Below, piece by piece: positions 26,394-34,701 of a DNA stretch of 64,000 nt (its first letter is position 1; every line of letters begins with the position of its first letter). The notes below the pieces were generated by a model, which was not told where the DNA came from, did no database searches, and saw only the letters and a program-made list of their open reading frames with translations. Position numbers and translations under genes: made by a program. The stretch comes from Cytophagaceae bacterium (GTDB lineage Bacteria > Bacteroidota > Bacteroidia > Cytophagales > Cytophagaceae), in contig JAGKWN010000019.1 of NCBI GenBank assembly GCA_021151805.1, forward strand, positions 28,780 through 92,779. The letters are read 5' to 3'.

Positions 26394-28040
26394 ATGAAGA
26401 AAAGATTACTCGCTTTATTATTTACAGGGCTTTTTACTTTGCACCAGGTGAACGGGCAGCAATTAGCCGCAGAAAAAACAGTTGATATTTCAGGCAAAGC
26501 AAATCGTGGCTATATCGGCCGTGTTGAACGCAATGATCAGACCCGCGAAATGGCAGTTACCTATGTGACAAAATCCACCAATGCAAAAGTAAAATTTGAA
26601 ACTTACACATTTGATTATGATCTGAATTTAAAATCAGATGTTGTGGATGAAATTGAATTAACAAAAGCAAAAGAAAAATATTCCTGGTTTAAATATAAAG
26701 GGGATGCATATGTTGTTGAAGGCCTAACTGCATCTCCTAACCTGACTGGTACATTTGTGATCAAGAAGAAACAGGTTACTTATTCATGGAACTGGTTTTT
26801 GTTAAAATACAAAAAAACAACAAAGACGCTTGATAAGTTAAAATTTGAAGGTGAAAATGGTAAAAACATGTACTACATCAGTCACTATGAAAATGACTCC
26901 AACGGAGAGATTATAGCTTTGGCAGGTGAAAAAGGCAATGCTTCAAAAGATCCTTATCTGCATTTTCAGAAACATCATATTTTCAGAGTGGATCCTAGTT
27001 TGAAGGTATTATCAGATATAACTGTAGACTTGGGAAGTCCGCACAAGCTATTGTACTCTGCTGCTGTACCGGATGAGAAAAATCCGGATGCGGAACAGGC
27101 AGACTGGGTTGTTGTACTGGCACCGATGGGTGGTGCAGGATTAGGCAAATTTGAAGCTGCAGATCCCACACAATACACTGTATTGAGAATTTCACCCGAA
27201 GGCAAAATTGTAAGTCAATCTAAATTCACAACAATGGCGCATACATGGACAATCACGGGCTCAGTAATCGATGGTTCAAAAATTTATTTGTATGGACCGG
27301 GTTATGCAAAAGACGTTGCAAAGAAATATTATGAACTGGCTTATATACCAAATGAAGCAGCTAAATTCACGGATTTTCAATTAGTACGTGTTAATGCCAC
27401 AAGCGCTGATTTTGTTAGCGTAACTTCAATCGAAGAATTCACTGCAAAAGCACGTAAACCAGAAGACCAGAAAAAACTTTCTGTTTATAACGGCAAAAAA
27501 GTCGACATACGTGATCTTACAATCGGCTCCGATGGTAAAATTTACATTATCGCACAGGATTTTAAAACACAGCAGGAAGGCCCGCTCATTTATACCGATC
27601 TTTACTTATTCCAATTTGACCAGAAAGGTCTCTTGTTAAATTCTTTCGGTATTGATGATGACTCACGTAAAGGCGCAATCATTGGCGGAGGCGTTGCAGA
27701 TGCACGTTTCTATCCATCAAGCAGTGCATTATTTGAAGGAAAAGACCCTAACTATATTTATTGGATGCAGTTTGTACCTCATTCTACCAAATGTGTATCT
27801 GAAACAAGTGGTACTGTAAAAACAACAGAATGCCGTCCGTTGAAATACCCTCGTGTCATCAAACTTGATGTTACAAAAGGTTCCTTTGTAAAAATTGAAC
27901 AATACGGTAATGGTGAATATTTCCTGAATGAAGATTTCCCGCTAGTATATATCGAAAACAATTCAAAGATTATTTTTATTGGCGAGACCAAAAGCGAAAA
28001 AGGTTTATGGGTAGGCAAGTTCGACCCGAGCTCTCTTTAG
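26394..28040 (+). CDS. secreted protein of unknown function
   Basis: 548 aa with a signal peptide (MKKRLLALLFTGLFTLHQVNGQ). No family recognised. The rest is rich in beta-strand-like segments ending in patterns such as ITGSVIDGSKIYLYGPG, IRDLTIGSDGKIYIIAQDF and KIIFIGETKSEKGLWVGKF. These suggest a beta-propeller-like periplasmic or surface protein. There is no T9SS sorting domain and no lipobox. It is monocistronic, with a terminator inside the following repeat element. Confidence 0.75.
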   Translation: MKKRLLALLFTGLFTLHQVNGQQLAAEKTVDISGKANRGYIGRVERNDQTREMAVTYVTKSTNAKVKFETYTFDYDLNLKSDVVDEIELTKAKEKYSWFKYKGDAYVVEGLTASPNLTGTFVIKKKQVTYSWNWFLLKYKKTTKTLDKLKFEGENGKNMYYISHYENDSNGEIIALAGEKGNASKDPYLHFQKHHIFRVDPSLKVLSDITVDLGSPHKLLYSAAVPDEKNPDAEQADWVVVLAPMGGAGLGKFEAADPTQYTVLRISPEGKIVSQSKFTTMAHTWTITGSVIDGSKIYLYGPGYAKDVAKKYYELAYIPNEAAKFTDFQLVRVNATSADFVSVTSIEEFTAKARKPEDQKKLSVYNGKKVDIRDLTIGSDGKIYIIAQDFKTQQEGPLIYTDLYLFQFDQKGLLLNSFGIDDDSRKGAIIGGGVADARFYPSSSALFEGKDPNYIYWMQFVPHSTKCVSETSGTVKTTECRPLKYPRVIKLDVTKGSFVKIEQYGNGEYFLNEDFPLVYIENNSKIIFIGETKSEKGLWVGKFDPSSL

Positions 28041-28213
28041 TTACTAGGTAATAGGTACTAGTTACTAGATAGCTTTCGGTTAGATTGTAGCTTGTTAAGC
28101 AAAAAGGTTAAGAGTATATATTCTTAACCTTTTTGCTTTATTCATTATTAATTCAAATTTAGATTTGAAAGTGTTGTATTTCTAGTAGTCAAGTAACTAG
28201 CATCTAGCACCTA
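28038..28213. repeat. CTAGTTACTAG-type inverted repeat element A2
   Basis: The left arm begins in the stop codon at 28038 (TAGTTACTAGGTAATAGG, then TACTAGTTACTAG). The right arm 28181-28213 holds the inverted words (CTAGTAGTC, AGTAACTAGCATCTAG). A terminator (28097-28138) sits in the middle. Same layout as elements at 12711 and 56123, again between convergent genes. Confidence 0.8.
28097..28138. terminator. bidirectional terminator
   Basis: Perfect 17-bp stem AAGCAAAAAGGTTAAGA / complement with an 8-nt loop, between convergent genes. Confidence 0.92.
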
Positions 28214-29380
28214 AATACTGGCCTTCAACTCAATCCTGAACGTCGTTCCCTTATCAATACCGCTTTGCAACACATATACCTTGCCGCCATGGTATTCTTC
28301 CACAATTCGCTTTACAAGTGTAAGTCCTAAGCCCCAGCCCCGTTTCTTCGTAGTAAAACCGGGTTTAAATATTGATTTTATTTTATTCTTCGGAATACCT
28401 TTTCCCGAATCTTTAATATCAATGCAGATGTTATTTTTCATGGGGGAAATTGAAATCTGTATGCTGCCGCGTCCATCCATGGCGTCAATAGCATTCTTGC
28501 AAATATTTTCGATTACCCAACCGATAAGCGAAATATTCATCACTGCCGATGCCCCATTGGTCTGATCCACCATAGAATATTCCACATAAGAAGATGTGCG
28601 CGATTTTAAATAATCAATATTCTCTTCAATAACATTGGCTACAATTTCATTGCTGAGTTTGCCTTCAAGACCTATTTGCGAAAAACGTGCGGTAATAACA
28701 TTTAAGCGGTCAATGTCCTTGGCCAGCTCTTCGGTCATTGGATCACTTTTAAACGGTTCTATTTCTTTAAAATAATCCCGGATTGCGAAAAGGGAAGAAA
28801 GCGGCGTGCCTAACTGATGAGCCGTTTCTTTTGCCAAACCAACCCAAACTTTACTTTGTTCGGCTTTTTTGCTGTAATTAAAGGCTACATAACCCACCAG
28901 ACTCAAAAATACGATTGCGCTGAGCTGAATATAAGGATAGTAGCGCAACATGGTTAGGATATCCGAATCTTTGTAATAGATATAATTTTTCATGCCGTAG
29001 AATTCGATCTCAATCGGAGTATGTTGGTCGGCCATGATCCGGATCTGCTTCTTCAGAAATTCATCTTCCTGTTTTTGAGTGAATTTGCCGGGAAATTCAA
29101 TATTCTTGGAACTTAAGGGTTCCCCTGCCTCGTCAGACAAAATAACAGGTACTGAAGTATTTGCATTAATAATCTGTTCGGATAAAAATGCCATGTTTCC
29201 ACCTGGCTGCTGGTTAGCCGCGGTTTCTAATGCCTTCGCGTATAAGTCAATAAGCCTTTTCTCACGTTCAACCAGGCGTTTAGCCAGATAATCTGTATAT
29301 ACCAGAGAACCAGCTATAACAATTATTCCCAATAAAACAATGATCCATTTAATCCTAAAGTTTAACTTATATATGTCCAT
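28211..29380 (-). CDS. sensor histidine kinase
   Basis: 389 aa. A first membrane helix at about 11-29, a short extracytoplasmic segment, and a second helix at about 150-168. The phosphoacceptor region is KETAHQLGTPLSSLF (His188) and the HATPase domain has VIENICKNAIDAMDGRG, DSGKGIP and GLGLTLVKRIVEEYHGG. No HAMP domain is obvious between helix and DHp domain. No response regulator is adjacent, so it is an orphan in this window. It diverges from hemA. Confidence 0.92.
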   Translation of the reverse strand: MDIYKLNFRIKWIIVLLGIIVIAGSLVYTDYLAKRLVEREKRLIDLYAKALETAANQQPGGNMAFLSEQIINANTSVPVILSDEAGEPLSSKNIEFPGKFTQKQEDEFLKKQIRIMADQHTPIEIEFYGMKNYIYYKDSDILTMLRYYPYIQLSAIVFLSLVGYVAFNYSKKAEQSKVWVGLAKETAHQLGTPLSSLFAIRDYFKEIEPFKSDPMTEELAKDIDRLNVITARFSQIGLEGKLSNEIVANVIEENIDYLKSRTSSYVEYSMVDQTNGASAVMNISLIGWVIENICKNAIDAMDGRGSIQISISPMKNNICIDIKDSGKGIPKNKIKSIFKPGFTTKKRGWGLGLTLVKRIVEEYHGGKVYVLQSGIDKGTTFRIELKASI

Positions 29381-29496
29381 AAGAACGAAAATACTGTTTT
29401 ATTTGTAACGATTATAAATTACTGATTTTATTACAAGAATATTCAAAGAATCGGTGTTTAGGCGTAAATTTACAGTCCTTTGAGGAAAGAAGCAGT

Positions 29497-30777
29497 ATGA
29501 TTTCGAATTTCAAATCCATCAGTTTAACATATAGAAAAGCCCCGCTTGAAATCCGTGAGCGTGTAGCGTTAAATGAGGCAGAGTGCAAAAACTTAATGCA
29601 AAAGATTAAGGATTTCACCGAAACAGCCGAATTGCTTGTTCTTTCTACGTGTAACCGCACCGAAATATACTATACTTCCAACGAAGATTTAAGCGACGAT
29701 ATTATTAAGTTGCTTGGGGTTGAAAAAAACATCCCGTCTCTGATTGATCAAAAATCCTATTTTGAAATATACAACGACCAGGCAGATGCTGTTTTGCATT
29801 TGTTTGAAGTAGGCATTGGCCTTGATTCGCAGGTTGTGGGCGATATGCAGATCGTGAACCAGGTTAAGTTCGCGTATCAGTGGAGCGCTGACCTGAATCT
29901 TGCAGGTCCATTCTTACACCGTTTAATGCATACCATCTTCTTTACCAACAAACGTGTGGTACAGGAAACAGCATTCCGCGACGGAGCTGCATCTGTATCT
30001 TATGCTACCGTTGAACTGGCTGAAGAATTATTAAGCGCTACACCGAATGCAAACATTCTGATTGTTGGTTTAGGTGAAATCGGTGCTGATGTGTGCAGAA
30101 ACTTCAAAGCAAATACTTCCTTTAAAAATATAACGCTTACCAACCGTTCTCCGCTAAAGTCTGAGGCTCTTGCGCTGGAATGCGGTATCGAACACGTACC
30201 GTTCGAAACACTTTGGGAAGCTGTAAGCAAAGCAGACCTGGTGATCAGCTCTGTTGCAAAAGAAGAACCTTTGTTTTCAAAAGAAGAAATAGAAAACCTT
30301 TCTATTCTTTCTCACAAATACTTTATTGATCTGTCTGTACCTCGCAGCGTAGATGCACGTGCGGAAGAAGTTCCGGGTGTTATCGTTTACGATATTGATC
30401 ATATTCAAAACCGTTCAAACGAAGCCCTTGAAAACAGATTAAACGCCATTCCACATGTGCGTAAGATCATTCTTGATTCTATTGTTGAATTCAATGAGTG
30501 GTCTAAAGAAATGGAAGTATCTCCTACCATCAATAAGCTTAAAAATGCACTTGAGCAGATTCGCAAAGAGGAACTTTCCCGCTTTGTGAAACAGCTGAAT
30601 GATGAAGAAGCGAAAAAGGTAGATGAGATCACGAAGAGCATCATGCAGAAAATCATTAAACTTCCGGTACTTCAATTAAAAGCTGCGTGCAAACGCGGTG
30701 AAGCGGAAACATTGATTGATGTATTGAATGACTTATTCAATCTGGAGAAACAATCTGAACAAATCATACGTGACTAG
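29497..30777 (+). CDS. hemA: glutamyl-tRNA reductase
   Basis: NADPH-dependent first step of tetrapyrrole synthesis from glutamyl-tRNA (C5 pathway). The catalytic Cys52 is in LSTCNRTEIYY. GLDSQVVGDMQIVNQVK, the nucleotide-binding ILIVGLGEIGADVCRNF and the FIDLSVPRSVD motif are present, with the C-terminal dimerisation helix. Length 426 aa is normal. The next gene probably starts at a GTG overlapping the hemA stop by 8 bp. Confidence 0.95.
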   Translation: MISNFKSISLTYRKAPLEIRERVALNEAECKNLMQKIKDFTETAELLVLSTCNRTEIYYTSNEDLSDDIIKLLGVEKNIPSLIDQKSYFEIYNDQADAVLHLFEVGIGLDSQVVGDMQIVNQVKFAYQWSADLNLAGPFLHRLMHTIFFTNKRVVQETAFRDGAASVSYATVELAEELLSATPNANILIVGLGEIGADVCRNFKANTSFKNITLTNRSPLKSEALALECGIEHVPFETLWEAVSKADLVISSVAKEEPLFSKEEIENLSILSHKYFIDLSVPRSVDARAEEVPGVIVYDIDHIQNRSNEALENRLNAIPHVRKIILDSIVEFNEWSKEMEVSPTINKLKNALEQIRKEELSRFVKQLNDEEAKKVDEITKSIMQKIIKLPVLQLKAACKRGEAETLIDVLNDLFNLEKQSEQIIRD

Positions 30778-32302
30778 AGGAAGACATATCCGTTTCCTCT
30801 TAGCATTTTTTTTATGTGTCTTTGCAATACTTACATCTCAGGCGCAAACGGATACAAGTATCCAAATCTCCGTTGATTCTGTTTCCCTTAAGAAAACTCC
30901 TGTACAAGCAAATACTGTTTTCTACAGACGCTTCTCTTCCGAACAGCTTTTTGCTACGGCGTTAAAAAAGAAATCTTTCACAACTCCTTATTGCATCGTT
31001 TCTATTACCGACACACTTGGCGGTGTTAGCAGAAAACGTTCCGGTGTTGTCTTTGCAAACAAACTTATCATTCCTTTTCAATACGATTCAATCACTGCTG
31101 CTGCCAAAGATGAATTCATCTGCACCGAATACCTGGCCGGACGTAGATTTTTTTCACGCAATGTAGTTATCCATAATGCACGCACAAAAAAGATTGTCTC
31201 TATCCGTGCATCTGCCATTCAGTATATTTCCGGCAGTTTATATGTAGTGCATGTGCGCGGTAAAAAAATGCTATACAACAGCACTGCGCAAAAATTCTCT
31301 GCTCAACTTGATACCTACACATTTATTGACACGCTGTTTATTCTTACCTCCGTTGCTGAAGAACACAAACTACTGCATACCGATTGCAGCAGTTTCATCT
31401 CCTCTCCTTTCAAGGAATTAATTCACTCAAACGATTCTGTTTACAACGCAGTATTGTTCAATGAGTGGGACATCTATAAAAACACCGGTGAAAAAATATT
31501 CAGCAAGCTAAACTGCGACTCTCTACAGATAGCTGCCGGCCATGGCTGGAATATCTATAGAAACGACAGTATGTTTTTCAGAAACTACTCCAGCTTTTAT
31601 TACGAAAACATCGTTAAACCTTTTGTTCCGGTTGGCACCAACCATTGCGCGGCGGTTATTGATAAATTCGATTACGATACAATGAAAATGCGCATCAACT
31701 TTGACACCATCTTTCATCAGAGTGATTATCTATACCTGTATAGGAAGGTTGGTAAATACGGCTATTGCGATACCATAGGAAATGTTAAAATTGCGCACCA
31801 ATATGATACCATTACAGACTGGCACGACAACATGGCCGCGATACGCATGAAAAATAAATGGGGCTATGTTACCAAGCGGGAACAAATGACCGTGCAGCCT
31901 TATTATACCAAAGCGCTGCCTTTTGCCAATGGTGCCGCCGCCGTGTATGACGGCAAAAAATGGATGTTCATTAATAAGGACGGTAAGAACATCAACTCGG
32001 TAAGTTATGATAGTATCAAACAAACCGTCAGCGGTAAGTGGTATGTACACAACAAAGGGCTTACCGGCTTGTGTGATATAGACGGCAGAGAAATCATTCC
32101 GCCTATGTACCAATATTTACTGGACACACAAGCAGACGTGCTGGTGTATAAAACGGAAGGCTTATATGGGTTGATTGCAAAAGACAGAACCATCATCTGC
32201 AAACCAGTTTATGATCAGTTCATATACGACAGTACCAACAACTGTTTACTTTTAAAACACATTATCCAGACACCACTGCTATTTGTGATGCCTAAACAAT
32301 AA
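30770..32302 (+). CDS. secreted WG-repeat protein
   Basis: About 510 aa. I choose the GTG at 30770 because it directly precedes a signal peptide (MTRGRHIRFLLAFFLCVFAILTSQAQ region); the longer frame from 30728 would overlap hemA by 50 bp. The C-terminal half has several WG repeats: KVGKYGYCDTIGNVKIAHQYDTI, KNKWGYVTKREQMTVQPYY, KKWMFINKDGKN, GLTGLCDIDGREIIPPMY, with the GLYGLIAKDR version at the end. WG (KWG) repeats are beta-rich modules of unclear function. A related protein is encoded 3 bp downstream. Confidence 0.82.
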   Translation: MTRGRHIRFLLAFFLCVFAILTSQAQTDTSIQISVDSVSLKKTPVQANTVFYRRFSSEQLFATALKKKSFTTPYCIVSITDTLGGVSRKRSGVVFANKLIIPFQYDSITAAAKDEFICTEYLAGRRFFSRNVVIHNARTKKIVSIRASAIQYISGSLYVVHVRGKKMLYNSTAQKFSAQLDTYTFIDTLFILTSVAEEHKLLHTDCSSFISSPFKELIHSNDSVYNAVLFNEWDIYKNTGEKIFSKLNCDSLQIAAGHGWNIYRNDSMFFRNYSSFYYENIVKPFVPVGTNHCAAVIDKFDYDTMKMRINFDTIFHQSDYLYLYRKVGKYGYCDTIGNVKIAHQYDTITDWHDNMAAIRMKNKWGYVTKREQMTVQPYYTKALPFANGAAAVYDGKKWMFINKDGKNINSVSYDSIKQTVSGKWYVHNKGLTGLCDIDGREIIPPMYQYLLDTQADVLVYKTEGLYGLIAKDRTIICKPVYDQFIYDSTNNCLLLKHIIQTPLLFVMPKQ

Positions 32303-32305
32303 TCC

Positions 32306-34303
32306 ATGCTGCGAATTCTTTTGACATGTTTATTCCTGCATACATTGTTTATTGCAGAAGCCCAGACGATCCAGTATCATGAAGGACTAACGACGTTTAA
32401 AGAAACGAAGAACGGACAAGTAAAGGTGGGTTTTAAAGATAAGTCTGGCAAAGTAATCATACCTGCGCGCTACGACAGCGTAGCCGATCCCTTTTACAAT
32501 GGCTCGGCTATAGTTGTGATCAACCAACTCTTCGGTACCATCGATAAAAAAGGGAAAACGCTGATACCATTTGAATACAAAAAAATCATTCAGCAGCAAT
32601 TCAACTTAACACCTGTTCAGAATGCAGCCGGCAACTGGGGTTTCTGTTCTTCAGAAAATAAATTAACGATCCCTTGCCTATACAACAATTTCAGATTTAC
32701 GAATAAAGGCAAACAACTCTTTGTTCAAAAAGCTGGTAAGTGGGGTATGATCACGCTTGAAAACGTAACGTTGGTTCCGTTTGAATACAAAAGCGTGGAA
32801 TCGCTTTCGCCTAAACAAGTGCGCGGCACACGCTTCAACAACTGGGGGCTTTTCTCGCCGGCAGGTGAAAAGAAAGTAAGCTATGAATACGATTCGGTTA
32901 CCTTTACTCAAACAGACCTGTTGGATTACAATCAGAATGGCTGGCACGGATTGCTTGAGAAGAATGGTACGATCGCATTAACCAATACCTGCGAAGATAT
33001 TGGCGACATTGTAGAAAACTATGCAGCGACTCAAAAAAACAATCGCTGGGGTGTTAAAAAAATCGGCGCCGAAGATTGGATCCTTGATCCTAAATACGAC
33101 ATCATCCGCATGGACTCTCTAATGATCTATGCCGCTTTGATTTTTGGTAATAGTTCTTTCATACACTGGCGACTCTTTGATTACACCGGAACTCCCATCT
33201 ACAAGGAAACCATTATTGATTACCACGAAATGTCAAACGGGCTGATGGCAATCAAATCCAATTTAAATCTTTGGGGGTTCATCAATGAAAAAGGTGAGCA
33301 GGTAATTCCTTTCTCCTATACACATGCAGGGGATTTCTACGAAGGTTTGTGCCGGGTAGAAAAGAACGGCGAACAACTGGTGATCAACAAAGTGGGTGAT
33401 ATAGTATTAAACCATCAGGATGTGTATTTATATTCCATCGGTTTGCTTAAGCTGAGTCCCTTGCAGGACAAGACCTATACCTATACCATTGATGCCACTA
33501 CCGAGATCATTCCCATCAACGAAACATTTATCAAAACAAAAAAAGGAACGAAATATGGTTTGATAAATACAAAAGGTGAAACAATATTACCTTTACAGTA
33601 TGCCGATATTCAAATCGGTTCAAGCTTAAAGACCATCAGCATCTACAAAGATAAAATCTGGAAGGTATTGCAGATCGGCGGCAGAAGCTATTCTGTAGAT
33701 CGCAAAATCGTATCGTTGGAAGGCTTCCATGATGAGATGGCGATCATGAAATACAGCAATGGTAAGTATGGCTTTATTGATAACCGCGGCGAGATCCGGG
33801 TAGCGCCGCAATACGACCAGGTACGACCTTTTAGCAATGATGTAGCTGTGGTGTTATTAAACGGCAAATGGGGCATCATTAATAAATCGGAAGGCTGGGT
33901 TGCTCAACCGTATTATGAATACATCAGCGCGTTTAAAAATGGTGTTGCGATAATTAAAGAACAAGGTGTTTATTATCTGATCCATGCTTCCGGAAAAATT
34001 TTAACCCCGGAAGGTTATTCTTCGATCACTCCAACCAAGGGCGGTAATTATGTATTGGTAAAAAATAATCTGAATGGTATTGCAAATGCAAATGGGAAAG
34101 AAATCATTTCACCCCGCTATCAATCCATTGTAGAATTGACTCCGGACCTGTTCAAGGTAAAAGAAAATAATTTAATCGGCGTGATTGATGCGAGCAGAAA
34201 AATTATTCTGCATATTAAATACAGCGAGGTGTTTTACAACAATAGAACAAAAGAATTTTTAGCTGCTGAACCCGGCGTACAAGCGTACATCAATATAAAA
34301 TAA
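32306..34303 (+). CDS. secreted WG-repeat protein, paralogue
   Basis: 665 aa with signal peptide (MLRILLTCLFLHTLFIAEAQ). Almost the whole mature protein consists of WG repeats of about 45-50 residues: VGFKDKSGKVIIPARYDSV, LFGTIDKKGKTLIPFEYKKI, NLWGFINEKGEQVIPFSY, KYGFIDNRGEIRVAPQYDQV, KWGIINKSEGWVAQPYY. Together with the shorter neighbour it forms a two-gene set behind hemA. Its stop is 3 bp from the end of the convergent gene, with no terminator visible between them. Confidence 0.88.
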   Translation: MLRILLTCLFLHTLFIAEAQTIQYHEGLTTFKETKNGQVKVGFKDKSGKVIIPARYDSVADPFYNGSAIVVINQLFGTIDKKGKTLIPFEYKKIIQQQFNLTPVQNAAGNWGFCSSENKLTIPCLYNNFRFTNKGKQLFVQKAGKWGMITLENVTLVPFEYKSVESLSPKQVRGTRFNNWGLFSPAGEKKVSYEYDSVTFTQTDLLDYNQNGWHGLLEKNGTIALTNTCEDIGDIVENYAATQKNNRWGVKKIGAEDWILDPKYDIIRMDSLMIYAALIFGNSSFIHWRLFDYTGTPIYKETIIDYHEMSNGLMAIKSNLNLWGFINEKGEQVIPFSYTHAGDFYEGLCRVEKNGEQLVINKVGDIVLNHQDVYLYSIGLLKLSPLQDKTYTYTIDATTEIIPINETFIKTKKGTKYGLINTKGETILPLQYADIQIGSSLKTISIYKDKIWKVLQIGGRSYSVDRKIVSLEGFHDEMAIMKYSNGKYGFIDNRGEIRVAPQYDQVRPFSNDVAVVLLNGKWGIINKSEGWVAQPYYEYISAFKNGVAIIKEQGVYYLIHASGKILTPEGYSSITPTKGGNYVLVKNNLNGIANANGKEIISPRYQSIVELTPDLFKVKENNLIGVIDASRKIILHIKYSEVFYNNRTKEFLAAEPGVQAYINIK

Positions 34304-34306
34304 ACG

Positions 34307-34690
34307 TTACTTCTTACCTACTCGTTCAATCGGCCGGAAACGCAGTGCGCTCCAGACCTCATTGATTGAAATTGCCGCCACGGAAGTAATGCCGTACTCC
34401 TCTCCTATTGCCCACAACAAATCACGATTCACATCCGTCTTGATACCTGATGTTCCTTTCGGGTAAGCAAACCACAGCACGCCATCAAACTCAACATTGT
34501 CGAGATTTTTATTCAGAAAGTTTACGAATTCTTTTTTGTTGTTTACAAAGAAGAGCGTATTGGCGCTTTTGATCTTTTTATCAAATGTTGTAGCAAAACC
34601 CAGTACAGCAATCTCATTTTTTAAATCCGCAGGTGCATTGATTACAACCGGCTCACCTTTAAACCTGAATTTATTAAGTACATCTTTCAT
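34307..34690 (-). CDS. DUF3052-like protein
   Basis: 127 aa, cytoplasmic, no signal. The segment FDGVLWFAYPKGTSGIKTDVNRD ... GITSVAAISINEVWSALRFRP resembles the C-terminal half of DUF3052-type proteins (aromatic-YPK-S-T-D followed by a final VWSALRF-type strand). Function unknown. It starts 11 bp downstream of the P450 stop on the same strand and is probably co-transcribed. Confidence 0.7.
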   Translation of the reverse strand: MKDVLNKFRFKGEPVVINAPADLKNEIAVLGFATTFDKKIKSANTLFFVNNKKEFVNFLNKNLDNVEFDGVLWFAYPKGTSGIKTDVNRDLLWAIGEEYGITSVAAISINEVWSALRFRPIERVGKK

Positions 34691-34701
34691 GTTTACCTGA
34701 A

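Noticed and set aside
30728..30777. ATG at 30728 as start of the WG-repeat gene
   Set aside because: It would overlap hemA by 50 bp and put extra charged residues before the signal peptide; the GTG at 30770 fits better.
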